Part shown: one piece after another, positions 1 through 5,346 of the stretch
Layout: every line of letters begins with the position of its first letter
Numbering within the stretch: the first letter of the stretch is position 1
Assembly: GCA_000416005.1 (NCBI GenBank)
Contig: KE356562.1
Span: 302,088 to 309,107 of the forward strand
Origin: Haloquadratum sp. J07HQX50
Lineage (GTDB): Archaea > Halobacteriota > Halobacteria > Halobacteriales > Haloferacaceae
DNA length: 7,020 nucleotides
Direction of reading: 5' to 3'
The notes under the pieces: model-generated
The model's input: only the letters and a program-made list of their open reading frames with translations
Told to the model about the DNA's origin: nothing
Database searches by the model: none
Program-made: the position numbers and the translations under genes

Positions 1-5
1 CATTT

Positions 6-152
6 ATGAATGATTGGGATTTGGATGTTTCTGAATCCCTCGTTCGAGAATTTGATAGAATCAGAAGTACCGCTGGATTCGATAAACAAGTCCAGAATAG
101 AGCCAAGATCAATCCAAGTGGTTCTAGGAGTAACCAGGTTAGAACGCAATGA
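6..152 (+). CDS. Short acidic ORF at left edge, unknown
   Basis: A 48-codon frame starting MNDWDLDVSESLVREFDR and ending TGA. It is acidic at its N-terminus and helical in character (SLVREFDRIR), which suits a halophilic protein better than the overlapping frame that starts a few bases later and is richer in aromatic and hydrophobic residues. No stop lies between the window edge and the ATG in this frame, so it may be the tail of a longer gene entering from the left. I recognise no family. After its stop, 153-294 is AT-rich, with a T-rich run at about 189-201, and shows no gene. It could also be a chance frame. Confidence 0.3.
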   Translation: MNDWDLDVSESLVREFDRIRSTAGFDKQVQNRAKINPSGSRSNQVRTQ

Positions 153-294
153 TTGGATGGGGATATTATCAATTATTAAGTATGGTGTAATTTTTATTTA
201 TGTCCTGATGAGTTTAAATTCCACCCGACATCTCGACGTTCAAGTTCTTATCGGTTGGAGTTCGGAGTGATCGGAGTCAGCGGGCAGTATGTAC

Positions 295-980
295 TCACCG
301 TAGCACACCGTCAATTTCATTGAGAGCTTCCATCGGCACATCTCCAAGTTCTCCAGCCTCGATATGAGAGTAGCATTCGCGAACCAGCTCCTCCGAATTG
401 TCGAGGTAACGTGCTGCCACAGTATATCCAAAGGCCGGACGAGAACCTCACCCATTTCCCGGCGACCGCCGTGGGGTGCGAGATAATCGTGTTTCGGATG
501 GTCGATGTCGATCACCGTGGCCGCCGAGAGTCGCTGAACAATCGATCGTGCCCCGTCCGTCGTGATCGACGGCGGGCGGATGTCTTCGTCGAGGACCAGT
601 AGGAGATCGCGAGCGTACTCATCACGTTGCTCATTAATTGTATCCGATTGCTCTCCTCGGTCAGCTAACTCCCCCTGCACGAGTCCTGCGAGCGTCCGCT
701 GGTTGAGTGTCGGGAATGCGGGCCACCGTTCCATCGGCGGATCCATCAGTTTCCGGTAGCTCTGCAACGGGGAGATAACGCGATCGGGGAGGCTGGTAGC
801 ATCCCACTGCTGTTTCTTCCGATAGACGTCCATACTCCTGTCATCGAGATCGAGATCACCCACCAGTCCAACCGCGAGCAGAACGTGGTCGAACAACGAG
901 AGCGACTCAAGGAGATTCTTGATGAATAGTGGAGAGTCTGAGGTCAGCAGCTTGTCTCTGCTTGGCTCCCGATGAGACAT
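295..980 (-). pseudogene. Tyrosine recombinase (phage integrase family), truncated and frameshifted
   Basis: Seen: the frame from 980 downwards carries VYRKKQQWD (about residues 52-60), DIRPPSITTDGARS (133-146) and the HxxR block PHGGRR (169-174). After residue 182 (codon 437-435) this frame turns into unrelated residues. Stepping back one base at position 435 resumes a matching sequence, AFGYTVAARYLDNSEE, then YSHIEAGEL, and stops at TGA 297-295. This is what loss of a single G would give. The putative catalytic Tyr is codon 372-370, preceded by Cys where I would expect Arg. Known: these segments match, from memory, the C-terminal catalytic half of haloarchaeal XerC/D-like integrases, which cut and rejoin DNA through Arg-His-Arg-Tyr. 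The usual N-terminal core-binding domain and first catalytic Arg region are absent, and residues 1-45 are unfamiliar. Inference: a dead remnant of an integrated element. The start at 980 is only where the open frame begins. Confidence 0.8.
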
Positions 981-1280
981 CTCTGCAATTACTCACTGGG
1001 CTCTTGGCTCATCTGGTGAGACAATCAGAGAGCACGTGATATCGTACTGGATGCCGTGCAAAATAGAGAGGGTCTACACAGTATCCGGTCGTTGTCGGTT
1101 TCGGACTGACATGACTGAGTCAGATTCTCAGTGGACGTACATACCGATTACTATTCTGACCAGTTACAATTAATTGGGACACACGACGGTCACAGTCACG
1201 CGCAATCATCGGTCGGACAGGCCGAAAACTGGCCGAGCTCAAGAGGCAGCCAACGACACGATTCTATGCAGTCCGATATG
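981..1280. other. Intergenic, no supported gene
   Basis: This 300-base spacer between the integrase remnant and the CPBP gene has no convincing gene. I checked the minus strand upstream of the integrase for the missing N-terminal domain and found only short frames broken by stops. A 20-codon plus-strand frame starts at ATG 1111 (MTESDSQW...) and ends before 1174; it is too short to support. No tRNA or attachment-site-like repeat was found. Confidence 0.5.
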
Positions 1281-2153
1281 TTAGCCCGAGGATTGTGGCT
1301 CTGCTGTCCCGGTCCGCCGGCCCCACACTGGCACGAACTCTTGACTCCTCCCCCACCGACGATAGACGGCAATCATCAATCCAAGTAAGGCGACCTGCGT
1401 GAACAAATACGTGATTGTCGCCCACCTAGGCAGGGCGGCCACGTCAACGAATAAGAAGCCGATGGTGCCGGGCATGTTGCCCGCCGTGTGGACAAGCACG
1501 GGAATGGTTAGATTCTCCGTGAGTTCGTACAGCGTCCCAAAGGCGAACCCAGAGAGAAGCAAAACCGTCCCGTACCCGACGAGACTCTGCGAGCCCGGGA
1601 TCCCGCTGGAGAGGACTCGTGGAGCGTGACTCAGCATGAACAGGGTGCCTGCTCCGAGGACGGCAAGTCCGATGTGGATTCGCGAGTGGTCCCCGAAGAG
1701 CGCGATCAACTTTGACTGGAGGTATCCCCGGAAGACGACCTCCTCGACGACCCCAGCGATGATAAGCACGTAAACAAACACGACCCCTGCTTGGAGGGGC
1801 GGGACGGTCCACTGGTAGCCCAGTGCCCCGGTCCCAGCGGTCGCCAGTGCAAGGGTGGCCGCAATGAGATTGAGCGCGACGTAGAAGCCGACCACCGTGG
1901 CCACGCCCGGCACGACGAGTGTGGTAGATATCCCGAGAGAATTGAGGCTGACCCCCTCTCGCTTGAGAGCCCACCACACGAGACCGAGCAACGAGAGGTC
2001 GATAAGGAGAGCAAGCACGTCCACCTCTACAATGGGCACCGTTGGGACGAACGGCAACTGGTACCGCGAGAGCACCAGAGCAGCCACCGTCATAGTTAGG
2101 AAGCCCGCAAGTGTACGGAGACCTCCCTCGAAGGAAACCGGCCCGTTGCTCAC
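1281..2153 (-). CDS. CPBP family intramembrane metalloprotease (CAAX protease/Abi type)
   Basis: A polytopic membrane protein of the CPBP (Rce1-like, Abi) family, predicted to act as an intramembrane protease. Numbering from the upstream GTG at 2159, all three motifs are present: EExxxR at E139-E140-R144 (VVEEVVFRGY), FxxxH at F174-H178 (FMLSH) and HxxxN at H224-N228 (HTAGN). The glutamates and histidines are the expected catalytic and metal/water-binding residues. Hydrophobic stretches lie near 12-30, 44-64, 82-108, 123-137, 162-176, 195-210 and 246-266, giving roughly seven or eight helices; about 290 residues is normal for the family. I prefer the GTG at 2153-2151 (protein MSNGPVSF...) over the GTG at 2159, because GAGGTG lies 7 nt upstream of the former and only 1 nt from the latter. 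The gene stands alone and no substrate or bacteriocin gene is nearby, so its target is unknown. It is intact and GC-rich, in contrast to the decayed neighbour. Confidence 0.93.
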   Translation of the reverse strand: MSNGPVSFEGGLRTLAGFLTMTVAALVLSRYQLPFVPTVPIVEVDVLALLIDLSLLGLVWWALKREGVSLNSLGISTTLVVPGVATVVGFYVALNLIAATLALATAGTGALGYQWTVPPLQAGVVFVYVLIIAGVVEEVVFRGYLQSKLIALFGDHSRIHIGLAVLGAGTLFMLSHAPRVLSSGIPGSQSLVGYGTVLLLSGFAFGTLYELTENLTIPVLVHTAGNMPGTIGFLFVDVAALPRWATITYLFTQVALLGLMIAVYRRWGRSQEFVPVWGRRTGTAEPQSSG

Positions 2154-2203
2154 GTGCACACACCTCGGTTACTGGTTCCACAGACAGGACACTTCGTTTG
2201 CAT
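2150..2203 (-). other. 17-codon upstream ORF with CPxCG knuckle, overlapping the CPBP start
   Basis: Starting at ATG 2203, the frame reads MQTKCPVCGTSNRGVCT and stops at TGA 2152-2150. It overlaps the preferred CPBP start in the sequence GTGA, as in translationally coupled gene pairs. CPVCG is a zinc-knuckle half-site, with a third Cys seven residues further on. Haloarchaea have many CPxCG zinc-finger microproteins, but those usually carry two Cys pairs. The TATA box covers the ATG, so the main transcript probably starts inside this frame and it is probably not translated from that promoter. It may be the remnant of a zinc-ribbon leader or coincidence. Confidence 0.2.
2161..2166 (-). promoter_or_regulatory. 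Ribosome binding site GAGGTG deciding the CPBP start
   Basis: On the minus strand GAGGTG is complementary to the archaeal 16S rRNA 3' end (anti-SD CACCTCC). It lies 7 nt before GTG 2153 and 1 nt before GTG 2159, which favours the inner start. Confidence 0.6.
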
Positions 2204-2209
2204 ATATAT
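2202..2209 (-). promoter_or_regulatory. TATA box for the CPBP gene
   Basis: TATATATA sits in an otherwise mixed-composition leader. Archaeal transcription starts about 25 nt downstream of the box, so the start would be near 2180. That leaves a leader of about 26 nt holding the GAGGTG site before the GTG at 2153, which fits well. Confidence 0.5.
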
Positions 2210-2624
2210 TCTTAGGTAGCGCCGCTTAATGAGATAGGAGAGCGTGTTTCTGATTGTGAAAATCTCCGCTGCTCTGAGATGCGGCGTAAACACGCCAGCC
2301 TTTCTGTGACGCTCACGATGGCAAGATAGTGTCCGACTTGCGCGCTGTATCTTGCACAAGATGTTCTCCTCATAGTAATTTTATTCTCTCGTATCAAGAG
2401 TCCGACTCTCTGCCGAAGCAATGATTACTATGGCGTATCCGGCATACTTGCACACTCCTTCAGCACTCTCACACGGAGAAACGGCTCTCTATGGAAGATA
2501 CAAGCTCGTTATTTCTTAGAACCTGAACTTCGGTAGCTTTCGAAAGGTTCAAGAATTAATAAATTCCAGATGCCGTGCTGAATAGAGGGCGTATCTCTCT
2601 CGCAAGGCTCTCTTTGCGGCCTGT
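2210..2624. other. Intergenic, no supported gene
   Basis: About 415 bases upstream of the CPBP promoter. Minus-strand frames here are basic, low in acidic residues and match no family. A 10-bp palindrome CTTTCGAAAG is at 2537-2546, and GAACCT (2519-2524) is inverted as AGGTTC (2545-2550) around it. These could be a regulator site but nothing links them to a gene. Confidence 0.4.
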
Positions 2625-2659
2625 GTGTCGGATTGTTTCATCTGCTGTTGTCTGATTGT

Positions 2660-2701
2660 GACACATTTTATGTTGGGCTCATCCAACACACGAAATGTGT
2701 C
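2660..2701 (+). repeat. Two-part stem-loop over a start codon
   Basis: The outer stem GACACATTT (2660-2668) pairs perfectly with AAATGTGTC (2693-2701). The inner stem TGTTGG (2671-2676) pairs with CCAACA (2683-2688) around the loop GCTCAT. The internal loop is TA on one side and CACG on the other. The ATG at 2670-2672, the likely start of the following small membrane protein, falls at the internal loop and the first inner pairs. It could be a translation-controlling structure, a protein-binding dyad, or the end of a small element. Confidence 0.6.
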
Positions 2702-2921
2702 TGAAAGATATAGCAAGCTCCGGTCTCGCCTCCTCTCAGCAGATTTTGAGGCGTGGAACAACCCACGACGAGCGAAGTTGTCCCTCCCAGTCTTTGTTCT
2801 CGTCGGAGGCGGATTGGGGATCTTCATCCAGTCGTATGGGGTACTCAATAACGTCCCGCTGCCCGTTCTCTGGATGGTCTTTACGATGCTCGGAATGACT
2901 GTATTAGCTCTCATTGATTAA
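2670..2921 (+). CDS. Small two-helix membrane protein, unknown
   Basis: From ATG 2670 the protein has 83 residues: a soluble, basic N-terminal part (about 1-36, with NPRRAK just before the membrane) and two hydrophobic segments, about 38-57 (LSLPVFVLVGGGLGIFIQ) and 63-82 (VPLPVLWMVFTMLGMTVLAL). It ends almost at once after the second helix, so both termini are predicted to face the cytoplasm, in agreement with the positive charge before helix 1. Codon third positions in the membrane part are mostly G or C, which supports coding, and the overlapping minus-strand frame is basic and featureless. An alternative start at 2625 would add a Cys-rich stretch (MSDCFICCC) read through the stem-loop; I prefer 2670. 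No family recognised. A terminator-like hairpin lies about 80 nt beyond the stop. The function could be a small regulator or membrane-complex subunit; there is no evidence for either. Confidence 0.5.
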   Translation: MLGSSNTRNVSERYSKLRSRLLSADFEAWNNPRRAKLSLPVFVLVGGGLGIFIQSYGVLNNVPLPVLWMVFTMLGMTVLALID

Positions 2922-3003
2922 CTCGGGCAGTGAGTAGTCAGTCGAAACGAGCGTCCTTCACAGAGGCCACTCTTGTTCTTGCTGGATGGAATCTCTCTGT
3001 TTA

Positions 3004-3046
3004 GCAGTCGCTAATCTGATCGGTTAGCGATATGCTGCCTTTTATT
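3004..3046 (+). terminator. Hairpin followed by T-rich run
   Basis: TCGCTAA (3008-3014) pairs perfectly with TTAGCGA (3024-3030) around a 9-nt loop. Flanking GCAG (3004-3007) and CTGC (3035-3038) can extend the stem across a small bulge, and TTTTATTT follows at once. It lies downstream of the small membrane protein gene and could end its transcript. Archaeal termination depends mainly on the T-run, so the hairpin is supportive only. Confidence 0.4.
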
Positions 3047-3376
3047 TCGCTGGATTGCCGTTATTGTTGGAGATGACGGACGACCATCAGCAATCGAACG
3101 AATAGACCCAACAGCATCAAGAGTCGTTGACCACGCGAGATACCCCAAGATGTCTTCACGGATCGAGAGTTCAGATGACATACCTTCTCAAAATATGATC
3201 TGCATTGCTCCCTGATATCTGAAATCCCATCACGCTCCAGTCTCGCGCTGTGTGTGAGAGTGAGCGAAAAGATGATTATTTCGCACGATAAAATGCGAAA
3301 GCAACTTGAGGCAGTCAAGCCTCTATGGCACAGCCCCTCTGTCTCAAGCTGCTTTCATGTAGATAAAAATATATTT

Positions 3377-3413
3377 TGACATATGAACTTTTGTGAATAA
3401 ATGTCTGACATAT
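3377..3413 (+). repeat. Direct repeat TGACATAT, 29 bp apart
   Basis: TGACATAT occurs at 3377-3384 and again at 3406-3413 in the AT-rich tract. The 29-bp period is close to three helical turns, so the copies would face the same side of the DNA. With only two copies this is weak evidence for an operator or iteron. Confidence 0.3.
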
Positions 3414-3612
3414 CGTGGCTTTCACACATTATCTGGATTGAACTGCGTTTTCTACATTAGGTGGTACGTAATACGCAAGTTAGAGGGACAAAAAACAGAA
3501 GATAGAAGAACTGTACGGTCTTTTTCTGAAACAGGCTGGTGATGCCGGTACTGTCAACCGGGTGGAAAAAAAGATTCACGCAACTCACCGAGCGCGGGCG
3601 TTTAGTCCTGGC

Positions 3613-3630
3613 CGGGCGTTGAACCGCCCG
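3613..3630 (+). repeat. GC hairpin in the leader of the 3652 gene
   Basis: CGGGCG (3613-3618) pairs with CGCCCG (3625-3630) around TTGAAC. It sits 22 nt before ATG 3652, and a GAGGTG-like ribosome site (3633-3638) directly follows it. No long T-run follows, so it is more likely part of a leader than a terminator. Confidence 0.4.
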
Positions 3631-3651
3631 TCGAGGTGGGTGACCAAACCT

Positions 3652-3906
3652 ATGGACGGACCCCGCCGAATCAAATCACCCCCTGCAGCGGTTGAGACGA
3701 GTCCGGACACAGAGGCCGGTGAAGTGAATATCCGGGATATGCAGAGAGCGGTTTCGGTCGAGCTCCTGTCTGGAGACATCCGCACGGTTCGGATCGAGCG
3801 CAATGGTGTGAGCATCCGGCTCCCGATCGAGACTGTGCGAGAACTCGTCGCCGACTTACAGTCCGCAATCGAGGAGCATCAACTCGGCACGGACATCGAG
3901 TCCTGA
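3652..3906 (+). CDS. Small haloarchaeal-type hypothetical protein
   Basis: From ATG 3652 the protein has 84 residues. The N-terminal third (1-28) is Pro/Glu/Thr-rich and probably disordered. The folded part reads as two or three beta strands (about 33-39 SVELL, 43-50 RTVRIER, 52-57 VSIRLP) and then an amphipathic helix (59-76, ETVRELVADLQSAIEEH). It is acidic overall towards the C-terminus, as expected for a halophile. I recall similar small proteins in haloarchaea but cannot name a family or function. A longer reading from GTG 3562 would add a basic stretch and read through the hairpin at 3613-3630, so it is less likely; GAGGTG at 3633-3638 lies 13 nt before ATG 3652, a rather long spacing. 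ATG 3739 would give a 55-residue core only. The next small frame begins 27 nt after the stop, in the same frame. Confidence 0.65.
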   Translation: MDGPRRIKSPPAAVETSPDTEAGEVNIRDMQRAVSVELLSGDIRTVRIERNGVSIRLPIETVRELVADLQSAIEEHQLGTDIES

Positions 3907-3933
3907 GCACTGGACTCGGTCTCTCCTCATCTT

Positions 3934-4104
3934 ATGAACGAGGAGGCCCTCCCTCACGGATACCGACACATGTCGGTGCAGATGTTAGAAATCGTCGAAA
4001 TCATCGAGTTTGCTCAATACAAATCACTCGAAGAGAGGAGAATCCGCAGTCCAGAGCATGGGCGCATCCGGTCGAGAGTGACGGGAGTATCGTCTCCTGA
4101 CTGA
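3934..4104 (+). CDS. 56-residue ORF, unknown
   Basis: Begins MNEEALPHGYRHMSVQ and continues with an amphipathic helical stretch, MLEIVEIIEFAQ, then a basic tail ending SSPD. It is in the same frame as the upstream gene, with no stop in between other than that gene's TGA, so it could be a second short gene or the former C-terminal extension of the first, cut off by a stop mutation. ACCGACA/TGTCGGT (3962-3977) lies inside its start region, and a shorter start at ATG 3970 falls within that dyad. No family recognised and no ribosome site visible. Confidence 0.3.
   Translation: MNEEALPHGYRHMSVQMLEIVEIIEFAQYKSLEERRIRSPEHGRIRSRVTGVSSPD
3962..3977 (+). repeat. Perfect dyad ACCGACA-CA-TGTCGGT
   Basis: Seven-base arms (3962-3968 and 3971-3977) separated by CA. 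The short spacer suits a dimeric DNA-binding protein better than an RNA hairpin. It overlaps the small ORF at 3934-4104. Confidence 0.4.
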
Positions 4105-4137
4105 ATCATACATCATAGTCCACGAGTTGTCTGGTGA

Positions 4138-4256
4138 GTCGCAGACAGACACATTCTCAGAGATCATATCTCAATTCATTTACTGATGCGACTGTGACCT
4201 CGTTGCTCACTTGTCGTGACATTCGATAAGTGGGTGTCAGATTCTCTGTCTGCGAC
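4138..4256. repeat. 12-bp perfect inverted repeat enclosing about 95 bp
   Basis: GTCGCAGACAGA (4138-4149) is exactly inverted as TCTGTCTGCGAC (4245-4256). Weaker similarity continues outwards: ATCATAGT (upstream of the left arm, about 4112-4119) has its complement ACTATGAT (about 4272-4279) beyond the right arm, at slightly different spacing. Inside are GAGAT-CAT-ATCTC (4160-4172) and the hairpin at 4206-4234. Possibilities are the ends of a small non-autonomous element, a structured RNA, or a replication or regulatory locus. Confidence 0.5.
4206..4234 (+). ncRNA. Possible RNA hairpin, 11-bp stem with two G.U pairs
   Basis: CTCACTTGTCG (4206-4216) and CGATAAGTGGG (4224-4234) pair over all 11 positions if two G.U wobbles are allowed, around the loop TGACATT. 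G.U tolerance in the plus-strand sense (G on this strand) hints at an RNA rather than a DNA site. No promoter or terminator was identified. Confidence 0.25.
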
Positions 4257-4296
4257 CTCGACAGTCTGCTCACTATGATCTCAACTGTGGTCGGGA

Positions 4297-4320
4297 CTCC
4301 TCCGGGTTCAGGCGGAGGAG
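4297..4320 (+). repeat. 8-bp GC-rich hairpin upstream of the DUF5808 gene
   Basis: CTCCTCCG (4297-4304) pairs perfectly with CGGAGGAG (4313-4320) around GGTTCAGG. The right arm contains GGAGG, a Shine-Dalgarno-like sequence that would be hidden in the stem, but no start codon lies at a suitable distance. A second small dyad, TCTC-TGT-GAGA, follows at about 4330-4340. No T-run follows. Confidence 0.4.
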
Positions 4321-4369
4321 GATATCAATTCTCTGTGAGAGACTCAACGTAACCGATTTGTGATGTGCA

Positions 4370-4387
4370 GATTTAGTGGCGATTTAG
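4370..4387 (+). repeat. Tandem GATTTAG repeat before the DUF5808 start
   Basis: GATTTAG occurs at 4370-4376 and 4381-4387, 11 bp apart (about one helical turn), with a partial copy GATTT near 4355. It lies just before ATG 4392 and may be an operator or a TATA-like element. The positions are too close to the start for a textbook archaeal TATA box of a leaderless gene. Confidence 0.25.
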
Positions 4388-4391
4388 ACCC

Positions 4392-4589
4392 ATGGAATCA
4401 ACTGTGCCTGACCCACAGGGGTGGTTTCTTGGCCTGCCGTACGATTTCCGAATCCCGACGCTCACCAGATTCAAAGCCCGATTCTGGAATTCTGACGATG
4501 ACCGTCTCTTGACACCGATGGTATTCGGGTGGGGATACGCTGTGAATTTCGGTGCGATTGGCTCTCGAGTGGCCTCGCTGACGAAATAG
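4392..4589 (+). CDS. DUF5808 domain-containing small protein
   Basis: A 65-residue protein made almost wholly of one domain. Seen: DPQGWFLGLPYDFR (7-20), PTLTRFKARFWN (22-33), DDDRL (35-39) and FGWGYAVNF (45-53). Known: the order G-x-PY-[DN], P-[ST]-R-[FY]-W, D-R-L, then F-G-x-GY-x-[VL]-N is, from memory, the signature of DUF5808 proteins, common in haloarchaea and some bacteria; their function is not established. The usual final aromatic/Arg tail is shortened here to GAIGSRVASLTK, but the domain looks complete. The ATG at 4392 is the first in the frame and matches the family's short lead before the domain. The gene stands alone; its upstream region is full of hairpins and GATTTAG repeats, suggesting control, but none is shown. 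Confidence 0.75.
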   Translation: MESTVPDPQGWFLGLPYDFRIPTLTRFKARFWNSDDDRLLTPMVFGWGYAVNFGAIGSRVASLTK

Positions 4590-4942
4590 TAGAGACACAA
4601 CCCAATCCAATCCCACTTAGACCGGCTCAGAGACACCGCGTGATCAACTGCGCATACGCCGCTTATCTCGATCGAAACTGGCTCACGCCTCGCTGTGAAC
4701 GCGACGTCTCAGCCATCGACTTTTTACCGTTGCCGAGAGATCTATCTGAGACACGGGTAGCGCTGTCAACCCGCTTAGAGTCCCAACCGACAGGGCGCAT
4801 CCACCCAGTGGAATATGTTAGTTCAATCTGTGATCGATAGGTGACGGTAAGTGAGTTTCCCCTCACCTGCAACAACTGCTTGTTGAGGACGGTGAACTGC
4901 CTCGGGGTCGAGTGGTTCGAGGCGTCAAGCGTCTTGTCATCA

Positions 4943-4961
4943 CGGAAATCTCCGATTTCCG
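4943..4961. repeat. Hairpin CGGAAATC-TCC-GATTTCCG
   Basis: Perfect 8-bp arms with a 3-nt loop. IS200/IS605 elements have such subterminal hairpins, but no TnpA or TnpB gene is recognisable nearby, so the link is speculative. Confidence 0.45.
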
Positions 4962-5078
4962 AGCAAAGCCGAGGCACTCGGCGTTCTCAGCCTGTCGAAT
5001 CACTATTCGGGTAAAGAGGTGAAATCGAAACCTGTGTAGCGCTGTCGGTGTTGAGCAGAGCGCGATCATATACCGGTG

Positions 5079-5095
5079 TCGGCCGCCGAGGCCGA
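5079..5095. repeat. Hairpin TCGGCC-GCCGA-GGCCGA
   Basis: Perfect 6-bp GC-rich arms with a 5-nt loop, only 5 nt before the next hairpin at 5101. Confidence 0.4.
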
Positions 5096-5100
5096 TAGCC

Positions 5101-5122
5101 CAACGCGCCGGTGAGGGCGTTG
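5101..5122. repeat. Hairpin CAACGC-loop-GCGTTG
   Basis: Perfect 6-bp arms (5101-5106, 5117-5122) around a 10-nt loop. With the hairpin at 5079-5095 it forms a tandem pair of stems in a gene-free region, which could be part of a structured transcript. Confidence 0.4.
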
Positions 5123-5220
5123 AGTTGGTGTTAGAGTGGCGACACCTCCCAATCGTGAAGAGGTCGTCTCCTATTCTGTGTTCGCCTGCTCGGTGCTACC
5201 TCAATAGACGCGACAACACA

Positions 5221-5346
5221 ATGCCTGAGTATTTGACCTCGGTCGTGGTCGTCGTTTCTATCTCCGTCTCCGTCTCCGTCTTAGGGACGACTCCAGTGGC
5301 GAACTATACTACCGTGTCAATGCCACGAGCTCCCATCGAACAGTGA
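5221..5346 (+). CDS. Doubtful 41-residue single-helix membrane peptide
   Basis: From ATG 5221 the frame encodes MPEYLTSVVVVVSISVSVS and continues to a polar C-terminal tail (about 25-41). The Val/Ser-rich stretch (about 4-22) could cross the membrane once. However, the hydrophobic run comes from GTCGTGGTCGTCG and the CTCCGT tandem repeat, which would give hydrophobic or Arg-rich residues in any frame. No ribosome site and no family were found. Confidence 0.15.
   Translation: MPEYLTSVVVVVSISVSVSVLGTTPVANYTTVSMPRAPIEQ
5262..5279 (+). repeat. CTCCGT tandem repeat, three copies
   Basis: Three perfect 6-bp units in a row. The length is a multiple of three, so copy-number change would not shift an overlapping frame. 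Short and probably a simple microsatellite. Confidence 0.5.

Larger units (their letters stand above)
3047..3651. other. AT-rich intergenic tract, no supported gene
   Basis: About 600 bases with no convincing gene. A roughly 50-codon open plus-strand stretch (about 3052-3210, containing VGDDGRPSAIERIDPT) is acidic and halophile-like but has no start codon, so it may be a gene fragment. A minus-strand frame (3318-3061) ends in a hydrophobic segment but its composition is poor for a haloarchaeal protein. GAGGC (3308-3312) and GCCTC (3319-3323) form a small dyad. From about 3355 to 3500 the DNA is markedly AT-rich, unlike its surroundings. Confidence 0.4.

Noticed and set aside
200..295. tRNA-derived attachment site next to the integrase 3' end
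   Set aside because: No T-loop-like GGTTCGAATCC sequence or matching direct repeat was found in the window.
1131..1388. 85-codon plus-strand frame upstream of and overlapping the CPBP end
   Set aside because: Rich in His, Pro and Trp without pattern, and its second half is antisense to the CPBP C-terminus.
1444..2181. Long minus-strand frame of 245 codons overlapping the CPBP gene
   Set aside because: It is an Arg/Gly/Pro-rich shadow of the GC-rich CPBP gene in another frame; the CPBP frame has all three family motifs.
2549..2914. 121-codon minus-strand frame opposite the two-helix membrane protein
   Set aside because: Basic and featureless, atypical for a haloarchaeal protein; the plus strand gives two clean membrane helices and GC-rich third positions.
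4880..4980. Possible TnpB C-terminus (ELPRGRVVRGVKRLV in one plus frame) before the hairpin at 4943
   Set aside because: The resemblance to TnpB tails is vague, no zinc-finger or RuvC motif is present upstream, and the frame is soon broken by stops.
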